Origin: Qipengyuania flava
Lineage (GTDB): Bacteria > Pseudomonadota > Alphaproteobacteria > Sphingomonadales > Sphingomonadaceae
Reading direction: 5' to 3'
Assembly (NCBI RefSeq): GCF_019448255.1
Contig: NZ_CP080410.1
Location: 310,001-374,000 of the forward strand
DNA: 64,000 bases
The position numbers were made by a program, and so were the translations under genes. This document shows, one piece after another, positions 55,513-64,000 of this stretch (its first letter is position 1; each line of letters opens with the position of its first letter). The notes under the pieces are model-generated. The model did no database searches. It was given only the letters and a program-made list of their open reading frames with translations, and was not told the DNA's origin.

Positions 55513-57663
55513 GTGACTTTCAACCGACTGGCTGCATGCCTATCTGCCGCATCGCTGGCATTCGCCGCGCCGCTGACCGCCCAATCATCGCAAGGGGACA
55601 CCGTGTCCGAACCGACCTCGCCGCCCGTCGCCGAAAAGCGCGACCATTCCTACAGCTATCACGGGATCACCATTTCCGATCCCTATCATTGGCTGAAGGA
55701 CCAGAGCTATCCGACCGTCGATGACGAGGATGTGCTCACCTATGTGAAGGCGGAGAACGCCTGGTTCGAAACGCGGATGAAGGGCCAGCAGCCGCTGGTC
55801 GACGAGCTGTTCGAAGAGATGAAGGCGCGCATCAAGGAGGACGAATCGACCGTCCCGCAGAAAGATGGCGACTGGCTCTACTGGTCGGAATTCGAGGAAG
55901 GCGCCGAATACCGCAAATACTACCGTCGCCCGGTCTCAGGCGGCGATGCGCAGCTGATCCTCGACGAGAACGAGCTGGCCGAAGGGCACGAATACTTCCG
56001 CCTCGGCGCGTTCTCGGTGTCGAAGAACGGGCGCTACCTTGCCTATTCGAGCGATACCGACGGATCGGAACGCTTCACCGCCCGGATCAAGGATCTCGAA
56101 ACGGGCGAACTCCTGCCCGACACCATCCCCGGCACGCTGACCGGCCTCACCTGGGTGATGGACGACACGGCGATCGTCTACGGTCTCGCGAACGAGCAAT
56201 GGCGCGTGCACGATGCGACGCTGCATGTGCTCGGCACGCCGGTGTCCGAGGATGTCGAGCTGTACCGCGAAAGCGATAACGACGGCTTCCGCGTGAGCGC
56301 GGGCCTGACCGCGCAGGAAGACTGGCTGGTCATCGCTGTCGGCGACAACGAGACGAGCGAAGTGCGCCTCGTGCGCGCCGACGACCCGACGGGCGAGCAG
56401 ATCCTCGTGTCTCCGCGCCTCAAGGGCCGCGAGTACGATGTCGATGTGCGCGATGGCGTGCTCTACGTGCACACCAACGATGATCACGTGAACTTCCGCC
56501 TCGCCACGGCGAGCCTCGAAGCGCCGGGCGAATGGACCACGCTGATCGAAGGATCGGACGAATTCTACCTCGACGGATTCGAGCTGTTCAAGGACTTCTA
56601 CGTCACGCAGGGCCGCCTGCGCGGCCTCGACCAGGTGCAGCTGCGTTCCTACGAAGACGCCTCGGACATGACCCCCATCGCCTTCTCCGAAGCGAGCTAC
56701 ACCGCAGGCCTGTCGAACAATCCCGAATACGACATGCAGAAGCTGCGCCTTTCCTATGAAAGCATGGTCACGCCGGATTCGGTGTTCGACTATCACGTTG
56801 CAACGGGCGAGCTGGAGCTGCTCAAGCAGCAGGAAATCCCGAGCGGCTACGACGCCGATCTCTACCAGGTCGAACGGATCGAGGTCGCCGCGCGCGACGG
56901 GACCATGGTCCCCGTCTCGATCGTCAGCCGCAAGGACCGCGAACAGGGCGGGCCGCTGCATCTCTACGCCTATGGCGCGTACGGCTTTGCCTATCCGCCC
57001 AACTTCTCGACCACGCGCCTCAGCCTGGTCGACCGGGGTTTCGCCTACGCCATCGCGCATGTCCGCGGCGGCGACGACCTGGGCCGCAACTGGTACCTGC
57101 AGGGCAAATTGAACGAGCGCACCAACACCTTCAACGACTTCGTCGATGTCGCGAAGGGCCTGATCGACAAGGGCTACACCACCAAGGGCCGTATCACGGC
57201 CAGCGGCGGTTCGGCCGGCGGCGAGCTGATGGGCGTGGTGCTCAACACCGATCCTGACCTGTGGGGCGCAGTGGTGGCGCATGTGCCCTTCGTCGACGTG
57301 CTCAACACCATGCTCGACAAGGACCTGCCGCTTACTCCGGGCGAATGGCCGGAATGGGGCAACCCGATCGAGAGCAAGCAAGCCTTCGCCTACATCCTGT
57401 CCTATTCGCCCTACGACCAGGTCATCGCGCAGGACTATCCGCCGCTGCTGGTGACCGCCGGTCTCAACGATCCGCGCGTGACTTACTGGGAGCCCGCCAA
57501 GTGGGTTGCCAAGCTGCGCGAATACAAGACGGACGAGAACGAGCTGCTGCTGAAGACCAACATGGGCGCAGGCCACGGCGGCAAGTCGGGCCGCTTCGCC
57601 TCGATCTACGAGGTCGCGGAAGAATACGCCTTCATCCTGTGGCAGATGGGTTTGAGCGAGTGA
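55513..57663 (+). CDS. ptrB: Oligopeptidase B (S9 family prolyl oligopeptidase), secreted
   Basis: A 716-residue serine peptidase with an N-terminal beta-propeller and a C-terminal alpha/beta-hydrolase domain. The nucleophile is in GGSAGG, the Asp-containing region follows near GLNDPRV, and the catalytic His lies in GAGHGGKSG. Oligopeptidase B cleaves after Arg/Lys in small peptides. The GTG at 55513, with AGGAGGGA 8 nt upstream, gives a signal peptide (LAACLSAASLAFAAPLTAQ), so it should be periplasmic. The thioesterase gene overlaps its stop (GTGA). Confidence 0.93.
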   Translation: MTFNRLAACLSAASLAFAAPLTAQSSQGDTVSEPTSPPVAEKRDHSYSYHGITISDPYHWLKDQSYPTVDDEDVLTYVKAENAWFETRMKGQQPLVDELFEEMKARIKEDESTVPQKDGDWLYWSEFEEGAEYRKYYRRPVSGGDAQLILDENELAEGHEYFRLGAFSVSKNGRYLAYSSDTDGSERFTARIKDLETGELLPDTIPGTLTGLTWVMDDTAIVYGLANEQWRVHDATLHVLGTPVSEDVELYRESDNDGFRVSAGLTAQEDWLVIAVGDNETSEVRLVRADDPTGEQILVSPRLKGREYDVDVRDGVLYVHTNDDHVNFRLATASLEAPGEWTTLIEGSDEFYLDGFELFKDFYVTQGRLRGLDQVQLRSYEDASDMTPIAFSEASYTAGLSNNPEYDMQKLRLSYESMVTPDSVFDYHVATGELELLKQQEIPSGYDADLYQVERIEVAARDGTMVPVSIVSRKDREQGGPLHLYAYGAYGFAYPPNFSTTRLSLVDRGFAYAIAHVRGGDDLGRNWYLQGKLNERTNTFNDFVDVAKGLIDKGYTTKGRITASGGSAGGELMGVVLNTDPDLWGAVVAHVPFVDVLNTMLDKDLPLTPGEWPEWGNPIESKQAFAYILSYSPYDQVIAQDYPPLLVTAGLNDPRVTYWEPAKWVAKLREYKTDENELLLKTNMGAGHGGKSGRFASIYEVAEEYAFILWQMGLSE

Positions 57664-58058
57664 GCAACCGCTTCGAGCGGACCTTCACCGCGCGGGCCGA
57701 GCACATCGACGAGCTTGGCCATGTGAACAATGCCGTCTGGGTTCAGTGGATCCAGGACATGGCGACTGCGCATTGGGATGCGGTCGCCAGGCCTGAGGAC
57801 CGCGAGGCGTTCTTCTGGGTCGTGACCCGGCACGAGATCGATTACCGCGGCAATGTGACCGAGGGCGAGAGCGTGACCGGCACGACCTGGATCGAGGGCC
57901 CGGCGCGCGGTGCGACCTCGCTGCGCCGGGTCGAATTTCGCGACGCGGCGGGCAAGGTAATCGTCAACGCCGCGACGACCTGGGCAATGCTCGAGCGCGC
58001 CAGCAACCGGCTCGCACGGGTGCGGGCCGAGGTGCTGGCGCCCTTTGTGGGCGATTAG
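57660..58058 (+). CDS. Acyl-CoA thioesterase, hot-dog (4HBT) family
   Basis: A 132-residue YbgC/FadM-like thioesterase: FTARAEHIDELGHVNNAVWV carries the catalytic Asp/His-like residues, followed by HEIDYRGNVTEGESV. The start is GTG at 57660, overlapping the ptrB stop (GTGA), so translation is coupled. The acyl chain is unknown. The stop overlaps the ald stop by TTAG. Confidence 0.9.
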   Translation: MSNRFERTFTARAEHIDELGHVNNAVWVQWIQDMATAHWDAVARPEDREAFFWVVTRHEIDYRGNVTEGESVTGTTWIEGPARGATSLRRVEFRDAAGKVIVNAATTWAMLERASNRLARVRAEVLAPFVGD

Positions 58059-59170
58059 CCGATGAGGTCGGCGACCGGGCGGTAATTATAGCCCAGTTCG
58101 CTGGCAACCGCTTCGTAAGTCACCTCGCCCTTGTGGACGTTGAGACCCTCGGCAAGGTGCGGATCGCTCGCCAGCGCGTCCTTCCAGCCCATGCGCGCGA
58201 TGCGCAGCGCATGCGGCAGGGTGACGTTGTTGAGCGCATAGGTGCTGGTGCGCGCGACCGCGCCCGGCATGTTGGCGACGCAATAGTGCACGATGTCGTC
58301 GACCACATAGGTCGGATCGGCGTGAGTGGTCGGCTTCGAAGTTTCGAAGCAGCCGCCCTGGTCGATCGCGACATCGACGAGGACAGCGCCCTTCTGCATG
58401 TCCTTGAGCATTTCGCGCGTGACGAGCTTGGGCGCCGCTGCGCCCGGGATCAGCACCGCGCCGATGACGAGGTCGGCGTTGCACACGGCGTCATAGAGGT
58501 TCGCCGCGTTCGAGAAGCGCGTGCTGGCACGGCTTTCGAAATGGGTGCCGACCTTTTCCAGCACTTCCGGATCGCGGTCGAGAATGGTGACATCGGCACC
58601 GAGGCCCGCCGCCATCTGCGCCGCGTTGAAACCGACCACGCCGCCCCCGATCACCACGACCTTGCCCGGCATCACGCCCGGCACGCCGCCGAGCAGCACG
58701 CCGCGTCCGCCATGCGCCTTTTCAAGCGCCGTCGCGCCGGCCTGCACGCTCATGCGGCCCGCGACCTGGCTCATCGGCTTCAGCAGCGGCAGCTGGCCGC
58801 GCGGGCCGGTAACGGTCTCGTAGGCGATCGCGGTGACACCGCTGTCGACGAGGTCCTTGGTCTGCTCCGGATCGGGTGCGAGGTGCAGGTAGGTGTAGAG
58901 GATCTGGCCTTCGCGCAGCTTCTTGCGCTCGACTGCCTGCGGTTCCTTGACCTTCACCACCATCTCGCACTCGGCGAAAATCGCGTCCGGGCCGTCGACG
59001 ATCTTTGCGCCTGCGGCGACATACTGGTCGTCGCTGGCGTCGATGCCGGCGCCCGCCTGGGTCTCGATCCAGACCTCGTGGCCCTGGACTATGAGCTCCT
59101 TCGCGCTCTCCGGCGTCAGGCCGACGCGGTATTCGTGATTTTTGATTTCCTTGGGGCTGCCGATGAGCAT
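58055..59170 (-). CDS. ald: Alanine dehydrogenase
   Basis: A 371-residue NAD-dependent enzyme interconverting L-alanine and pyruvate plus ammonia. The N-terminus is [20 protein letters not shown], the NAD Rossmann motif is [14 protein letters not shown], and substrate-site Lys/His are in VKVKEPQ and [18 protein letters not shown] at 59170 is the canonical start; an upstream start at 59266 is rejected. Together with gltBD it can move ammonia and amino groups. It is divergent from the FAH-family gene (140 bp). Confidence 0.96.
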   Translation of the reverse strand: MLIGSPKEIKNHEYRVGLTPESAKELIVQGHEVWIETQAGAGIDASDDQYVAAGAKIVDGPDAIFAECEMVVKVKEPQAVERKKLREGQILYTYLHLAPDPEQTKDLVDSGVTAIAYETVTGPRGQLPLLKPMSQVAGRMSVQAGATALEKAHGGRGVLLGGVPGVMPGKVVVIGGGVVGFNAAQMAAGLGADVTILDRDPEVLEKVGTHFESRASTRFSNAANLYDAVCNADLVIGAVLIPGAAAPKLVTREMLKDMQKGAVLVDVAIDQGGCFETSKPTTHADPTYVVDDIVHYCVANMPGAVARTSTYALNNVTLPHALRIARMGWKDALASDPHLAEGLNVHKGEVTYEAVASELGYNYRPVADLIG

Positions 59171-59310
59171 GGGGAGGACTCCTTGTGTGCGGCAGCCCGT
59201 TACAACTGCAACCATCTCGGGGCAAGCCCGTGCGGCGCGCAACGCGGGCGGCGGTTGGCAGGACACGGCGAATGGCGCATCATGTTCTGCGAAACGGCAG
59301 GGAGGATGGC

Positions 59311-60510
59311 ATGCGGCGGTTGGGCATTGCAGCGGGCACGCTGGTAGTGGCGGTGCTTCTCGTGGGGCTTATCCTGTGGTGGACGTCGCCCGATCCGCGA
59401 CTGAATCCGGCGAGCTTCGAGGATGAGGAACTTGTCCCTGGCCTTGCTCCGGCAGGCGAGGCGACGACGCTTGCACAGGTTCGCCGCGACGACGGCACGG
59501 TCGCGACGCTGCTGGTCACAGGGTTCGAAGGCGAAACGATCCGCGCCGTCGACCTGTCAGCAAGCAGCGGCACGGACAGCGAGGATCCGTTCGCGGTTCT
59601 CGCGCGGTTCGAGGGCGAGGAACTTGTCGCGCTCGCCAGCGAGGGGGAGAGCGAGGCTTACGCCATGGCGGACCTGCTTCGCGCCGCTCCTTCCGGTGAT
59701 CGCCACATCGGGACCGGGACCAATTTCCCCGAACATGCGGAGGAAGCCAGCAGCACGTCGGTTTTCCAGTTTCCCAAGTTCGGCACCGCATCGCCCGCGC
59801 GCACGACGGTCGAGGGGCGCGAGGACGTCCTGCTCGATTACGAGGTCGAGCTGTGCATGCGCTTCGACCGCACGATCGAGAAGCCGGAGGATTTCGAAGA
59901 AGCGGTGAAGGGCGTTTTCCTGTGCGGCGATTTTACCGACCGCAGCACGCTCATCCGCCTGATCGATCCGGACAATCTCGATTCCGGTCGCGGGTTCAGC
60001 GATGGCAAGAGCCGCGCCGATTTCTACCCCTCGGGCCCCTTCCTTGTGATCCCGCGCGACTGGCGCAGCTTCGTGGCGCAGGAGCGGATGACGACGCGCG
60101 TGAATGGCGAGCGCCGCCAGGATGCGCGCGGGGGCGAAATGACGCTCGATTTCGAAGCGCTGGTGGCAAAGGCGCTCGGCGATATGGACCGTGACCGCTT
60201 CCTCTACGCCGATGCCTATTACCGCCTCGCACCCACTCCCGCGATCACACCGGACATGACGCTCATGTCCGGCACGGCAGAAGGCGTCATCTTCACCCAG
60301 CCCTCGCGCGGCGACATCATCGAGGGGCTGGCCGATTATCTCCTCTCGGGCCGCTGGCTGCGCGGTGACGACCCGGTGCCGACGATCATCGAGGCGTTCG
60401 TCGAGAACGAATTCGAGACCGGCCACTTCCTCCAGCCGGGGGATGTTGTCGAGCACCGCTCCTCGCGGCTCGGCACGATTGCCGTCGGCGTTACTGGTTC
60501 CCGGCGCTAG
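59311..60510 (+). CDS. Membrane-anchored fumarylacetoacetate hydrolase (FAH) family protein
   Basis: A 399-residue protein. One transmembrane helix (AAGTLVVAVLLVGLILWW) is followed by about 110 residues of unrecognised acidic sequence and an FAH fold: LLDYEVELC supplies two metal-binding glutamates, GDFTDRSTLIRLID the Asp segment, and MSGTAEGVIF and PGDVVEHRSSRLG the C-terminal core. FAH enzymes are normally soluble and cytosolic, so an N-terminal anchor that places the domain in the periplasm is unusual. GGGAGGATGGC precedes the ATG. It overlaps the DUF389 gene by 20 nt. Confidence 0.84.
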   Translation: MRRLGIAAGTLVVAVLLVGLILWWTSPDPRLNPASFEDEELVPGLAPAGEATTLAQVRRDDGTVATLLVTGFEGETIRAVDLSASSGTDSEDPFAVLARFEGEELVALASEGESEAYAMADLLRAAPSGDRHIGTGTNFPEHAEEASSTSVFQFPKFGTASPARTTVEGREDVLLDYEVELCMRFDRTIEKPEDFEEAVKGVFLCGDFTDRSTLIRLIDPDNLDSGRGFSDGKSRADFYPSGPFLVIPRDWRSFVAQERMTTRVNGERRQDARGGEMTLDFEALVAKALGDMDRDRFLYADAYYRLAPTPAITPDMTLMSGTAEGVIFTQPSRGDIIEGLADYLLSGRWLRGDDPVPTIIEAFVENEFETGHFLQPGDVVEHRSSRLGTIAVGVTGSRR

Positions 60511-62092
60511 CCGCGGTCGACCAGGCGGTCGCCACCCGGCTGCCGCGCCCCGAAACCTGCGTATCGACATGCGCGGCATCGTCGCCCAGGGCCGCGACCA
60601 GCGTAGCGATGTTCGCCTCGCTGCCGGTCAGCGTGACGCGGACCCCGGTGCGGCGCGCCGCCCAGCCGACAAGGGCGAGCCGGATGGCGTTGTCGGCGTC
60701 GAGCCCTTCCTCGCCCACGGTGATGTCGGGAAGCGGCGCGAGCGGGGGTCGCAGTTCGACCGTCCAGCCGGGTGTGCTGCGTTCGAGCCGACGTTCCAGC
60801 TCGCGGTAGCCTGAAAGTGTCAGCCCTTCGAGCGGTTGCGCCACCGCCTGCGCGCGGCGGCTTTCGCGGTCGAGCATGACGTCGCTGCGCTCCACCCCGG
60901 CGAGCAGGGCGAGGTTCTGGGCAAGGTCGGCAATCTGGCGCTCGCTGGCCTCGGCCGCTTCGCGCGCTCGGGCCTGGGCAAGAGCCGCCTGTTCGGCAGC
61001 GCCCGGATCGGTGCCAACCTGGAACTGGTCGATGGTTACAAGGACTTCGCGACCCAGCCGGCGTTCCAGGCGGCGCGACACTTCCTGGTCCGCATCCGCC
61101 CGAAACTCAGGCGTAAAGACGCTGGCCGATACAGTGATCGGGTCTGCGTCCCAATTGACGATCGGCTGGTCGACCCGCGCCCTGTCGGTGAAGGCGTCAG
61201 AGACCTCCTGGTTGACGATGCGCTGGCCGTTCGCTTCCCACGCGATCGTGCGTAGCGAGAAGCCGAGCGGGACCGCCAGCGCGATAAACACGGCCACGAT
61301 CACTACCGATTGGAGGCGGCTCTGGCGGTGCGTGAGATCGGACTGGAAACCATAGAGGCGGGCCATGACGGCGGCGGTCAGGCCGATGGTCACGAGGTTG
61401 GTGATGAACAGGCCAAGCGCTCCGCCGAAAACGGTCCAGTTCATGGTCGCAAGGCCGAAGCCGACCACTGCAAGCGGTGGCATCAAGGCGGTTGCGATGG
61501 CGACCCCTACGATGGTGCCCTCGCGTCCCCGGATCACGGCGTAGGAACCGGCAAGGGCGGAGAACAGCGCGACCAGCAGGTCGAACAGGTTGGGCCGCGT
61601 GCGCGCCGCGATTTCGGTGGTGACGGTCTGCAGCGGCGAAAAGAACACGATCAACGCGCAGAAGAAGATCGCGAAGAGCGAGCCGGCGACCAGTGCCTTG
61701 CCGCAGCGGCGCAGCCAGTCCGCATCGCCGGTCGCCAGCGAGAAGCCGGTGCCGATGATCGGGTTCATCAGCGGCGACAAGAGCATGGCCCCGATGACCA
61801 CCGCCGGCGAGGACAGCAACAGGCCGAGGATAGCGATCCCCGCGCTCATCGCGGTCATGAAGATGTAGCGGCTGGTCAGCAGCGATTCGCCGCGCACGCG
61901 TTCGATCGTGGCGACATGGTCGAGATCGGCGATGACCCCGTCGCGCCACCAGGCACGGGTTTCGGCCAGCGCGCGCAGGACCGTGAACCGGCTGATAGGC
62001 CCGCGCTTCGCGTATCCCTTGCCCGACGCGTCGGCGTCAGGGGAGGGATCGTCCGACCAGTCGTCGGTCTTGCTATCGGATGAAGTGGCCAT
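60491..62092 (-). CDS. DUF389/TIGR00341-family membrane protein
   Basis: A 533-residue protein. An N-terminal soluble part (about 1-70) leads to six hydrophobic segments containing the family's SSPAVVIGAMLLSPLMNPII and GVAIATALMPPLAVVGFGLA. A long C-terminal region (about 300-533) is alpha/beta and repetitive in character. Family members are conserved but uncharacterised, sometimes in stress or ion-related operons. Its start is 67 bp after the ftsK stop, so it may be read through from ftsK. It overlaps the convergent FAH gene by 20 nt. Confidence 0.87.
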   Translation of the reverse strand: MATSSDSKTDDWSDDPSPDADASGKGYAKRGPISRFTVLRALAETRAWWRDGVIADLDHVATIERVRGESLLTSRYIFMTAMSAGIAILGLLLSSPAVVIGAMLLSPLMNPIIGTGFSLATGDADWLRRCGKALVAGSLFAIFFCALIVFFSPLQTVTTEIAARTRPNLFDLLVALFSALAGSYAVIRGREGTIVGVAIATALMPPLAVVGFGLATMNWTVFGGALGLFITNLVTIGLTAAVMARLYGFQSDLTHRQSRLQSVVIVAVFIALAVPLGFSLRTIAWEANGQRIVNQEVSDAFTDRARVDQPIVNWDADPITVSASVFTPEFRADADQEVSRRLERRLGREVLVTIDQFQVGTDPGAAEQAALAQARAREAAEASERQIADLAQNLALLAGVERSDVMLDRESRRAQAVAQPLEGLTLSGYRELERRLERSTPGWTVELRPPLAPLPDITVGEEGLDADNAIRLALVGWAARRTGVRVTLTGSEANIATLVAALGDDAAHVDTQVSGRGSRVATAWSTAASAGNQ

Positions 62093-62159
62093 TCGGGCGC
62101 GATCTAGCGGCTTGTCGAGCGTGAGTCCCGTCTAAAGTGCAAGAGCTTAGCGCCTCGCG

Positions 62160-64000
62160 CTAAATCGGGTTGCCGTCCTGGTCGCGGAAGATCTCGCGGC
62201 GGCCGACGTGGTTGGCGGGGCCGACGAGGCCTTCGCTCTCCATCCGCTCGATCCACTTGGCCGCCGTGTTGTAGCCCACGCCCATCTGGCGCTGGAGCCA
62301 CGATCCGGAAGCCTTCTGGTTCTCGATCACGATCTGGCAGGCCTGGCGGTACTTGCGCTCTTCCGGGTTGTCCGAAGCGGTGAACTCGTCTTCGAAGTTG
62401 AAGCCGCCGTCCTCCGGTTCTTCCGTGACGGCATCCACATAGTCGGGCTTGCCCTGGCCGCGCCAGTGGTCGGCCACGCGCTCGACCTCCTCGTCGGACA
62501 CGAACGGGCCGTGGACGCGGATCATCGCGCCGGTGTTCGGCTTGTAGAGCATGTCGCCGCGGCCGAGCAGCTGCTCGGCCCCCTGTTCGCCCAGGATCGT
62601 GCGGCTGTCGATGCGGCTCGTCACTTTAAAGCTGATGCGGGTCGGCAGGTTCGCCTTGATCACGCCGGTGATGACGTCGACCGAGGGGCGCTGCGTCGCC
62701 ATGATCAGGTGGATGCCCGCCGCGCGGCTCTTTTGCGAAAGGCGCTGGATCAGGACTTCGATTTCCTTGCCCACGGTGACCATGAGGTCGGCCAGCTCGT
62801 CGACGATCAGCACGATCAGCGGCAGCGGTTCGTAATCGAGCTGCTCTTCCTCGTAGAGCTCCTCGCCCGTTTCCGGGTCGAAGCCGGTCTGCACGCGGCG
62901 GCCGAGCGGTTTGCCCTTCTCGATCGCTTTCTTCACCTTGTCGTTGAAGCCCGCGATGTTGCGCGAATTCACGCTGCTCATCATGCGGTAGCGCTTCTCC
63001 ATCTCCTCGACGGCCCATTTGAGCGCGCGCACGCTCTTGTGCGGTTCGGTCACCACGGGGCTGAGGAGGTGGGGAATGTCGTCGTAGCTCTTCAGTTCGA
63101 GCACCTTGGGATCGATCAGGATCAGGCGGCATTCGTCGGGGGTGAAGCGGTAGAGCAGCGAGAGCAGGATAGCGTTGAGGCCGACCGACTTGCCCGAGCC
63201 GGTCGTGCCGGCCACCAGCAGGTGCGGCATGGCAGCAAGGTCGGCGACGATCGGCTCGCCGCCAATGTCCTTGCCCAGGATCATGGGCAGGCTGCCCTTG
63301 TGGTCGACAAAGGCTGCCGAATTGGCGAGCTGCTTGTAGCTGACCATCTGGCGGTCGGCGTTGGGCAGTTCGATCCCGATCACGGTCTTGCCCGGAATGG
63401 GTGAGACGCGCGCGCTGATCGCGCTCATGTTGCGGGCGATGTCTTCGGCAAGGCCAACCACGCGGCTAGCCTTGATGCCGGGCGCGGGCTCAAGTTCGTA
63501 CATGGTCACCACGGGACCGGCGCGCACGGCGGTTATCTCGCCCTTCACGTTGAAGTCGTCGAGCACGTTCTCGAGCAGGCGCGCGTTGCGCTCCAATGCC
63601 ATCTTGTCGAGCTTGGGCGCTGCGTTGTCGGGAATGTCGTCGAGAAGGTCGTGGCTCGGCAGCTGGAAGGTCGCGAACATGTCGCGCTGCTTGGCCTTGG
63701 CGGGCTTGGGCTGCGCGGGGCTTGGCGCGGGATCGGCGATTTCGGGCGGGCGGCGCGATTCCTTGACCGGCGGGGCATCCTCGCGCTCGTCGGCCACCTT
63801 CTCGCGCTTGCGGTTCTTTACCGGGAGCGGGAGTTCGAGATCGGGCAGCGCCGCCTTGCGCTTCACGAAATCGGGCAGGGTCAGGAATTGGGCCCAGTCG
63901 ATCGCAAAGACCCGTGTGACGAGCGCGGCCCCGCCGCCCAGCGCAACCAGCGCCAGCGCGAGGACGATCCAGCCGGATATCTCGCCGCCGAACCGGCCTG
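62160..64000 (-). CDS. ftsK: DNA translocase FtsK, C-terminal part (continues beyond the window)
   Basis: The frame stays open to the right edge, so the N-terminal membrane domain is only partly present. A GTG at 63866 is an internal codon, not the start. Visible are a transmembrane helix (WIVLALALVALGGGAALVTR), a Pro/Lys-rich linker, the RecA-like motor with Walker A AGTTGSGKS and Walker B LIVLIVDELAD, and the C-terminal gamma winged helix (YRQACQIVIENQKASGSWL). It moves the chromosome during division and activates XerCD recombination. Confidence 0.96.
   Translation of the reverse strand, partial: GRFGGEISGWIVLALALVALGGGAALVTRVFAIDWAQFLTLPDFVKRKAALPDLELPLPVKNRKREKVADEREDAPPVKESRRPPEIADPAPSPAQPKPAKAKQRDMFATFQLPSHDLLDDIPDNAAPKLDKMALERNARLLENVLDDFNVKGEITAVRAGPVVTMYELEPAPGIKASRVVGLAEDIARNMSAISARVSPIPGKTVIGIELPNADRQMVSYKQLANSAAFVDHKGSLPMILGKDIGGEPIVADLAAMPHLLVAGTTGSGKSVGLNAILLSLLYRFTPDECRLILIDPKVLELKSYDDIPHLLSPVVTEPHKSVRALKWAVEEMEKRYRMMSSVNSRNIAGFNDKVKKAIEKGKPLGRRVQTGFDPETGEELYEEEQLDYEPLPLIVLIVDELADLMVTVGKEIEVLIQRLSQKSRAAGIHLIMATQRPSVDVITGVIKANLPTRISFKVTSRIDSRTILGEQGAEQLLGRGDMLYKPNTGAMIRVHGPFVSDEEVERVADHWRGQGKPDYVDAVTEEPEDGGFNFEDEFTASDNPEERKYRQACQIVIENQKASGSWLQRQMGVGYNTAAKWIERMESEGLVGPANHVGRREIFRDQDGNPI

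Noticed and set aside
53643-55724. 693-codon plus-strand frame
   Set aside because: Antisense to pepP for most of its length; no motifs.

Overview
The window is a high-GC alphaproteobacterial chromosome segment, most likely from a sphingomonad of the Erythrobacteraceae type. The evidence is the high coding density, alphaproteobacterial forms of GltBD, FtsK, RibA (degenerate N-terminal DHBP-synthase-like domain), PhaZ and LolA, two genes of the exosortase A (XrtA/PEP-CTERM) polysaccharide system, and candidate EcfG-type and CtrA-type promoter elements. No rRNA, tRNA, CRISPR array, insertion sequence, integrase or phage gene was seen. Base composition and codon use look even throughout, so this reads as ordinary chromosome, not an island.

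Layout. 1-5.4 kb: end of rnd (minus), ung with a DksA-like zinc-finger protein, a divergent SDR/enoyl-CoA hydratase pair, a soluble winged-helix/TPR regulator and a YeeE/TsuA-type sulfur transporter. 5.5-11.6 kb: glutamate synthase (gltB-gltD, minus). 11.8-15.8 kb: an acidic membrane protein and two XrtA-associated polysaccharide genes. 15.9-25.8 kb: MaoC hydratase, thiolase, secreted esterase, DUF5996 and DUF4126 proteins, a MarR regulator overlapping an enoyl-CoA isomerase-like gene, intracellular PHA depolymerase (TTG start), an MsbA-like ABC exporter and uppP. 25.9-28.7 kb: GlsB-like membrane protein, two tandem acidic lipoproteins with an EcfG-type promoter, phhA and ppk2. 28.7-33.8 kb: a tight minus-strand operon (small lipoprotein, acyl-CoA dehydrogenase, class III CoA-transferase, thiolase, MaoC-type hydratase) resembling the mesaconyl-CoA part of the 3-hydroxypropionate bicycle. 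34-43.4 kb: recQ, an SPFH/ribbon-helix-helix/membrane-protein module behind a nested palindrome, a secreted beta-helix protein, GNAT, ribA, xthA, alkaline phosphatase, a 406-bp gene-free stretch with long inverted repeats, lolA and rpmG. 43.5-64 kb: a methyltransferase, pabBC fusion-rluA-arfB operon, a HerA/DUF853 ATPase, GST, an EF-hand protein with a two-component system, glyoxalase-like protein, aminopeptidase P, oligopeptidase B with thioesterase, alanine dehydrogenase, a membrane-anchored FAH-family protein, a DUF389 protein and ftsK (running off the end).

Themes. Acyl-CoA chemistry dominates (two crotonases, two thiolases, two MaoC-type hydratases, acyl-CoA dehydrogenase, CoA-transferase, thioesterase, PHA depolymerase), next to nitrogen/amino-acid metabolism (gltBD, ald, phhA, peptidases) and envelope functions. 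Gene packing is very tight: five convergent pairs share a 4-bp YTAG stop-stop overlap and many same-strand pairs overlap by ATGA, GTGA or TGATG.

The observations I would follow first are the mesaconyl-CoA-like operon, the SPFH/RHH module with its palindromic promoter, the EF-hand/two-component cluster, the membrane-anchored FAH protein and the inverted-repeat/ncRNA region after phoA. All functions are inferred from reading the sequence; no database search was run.
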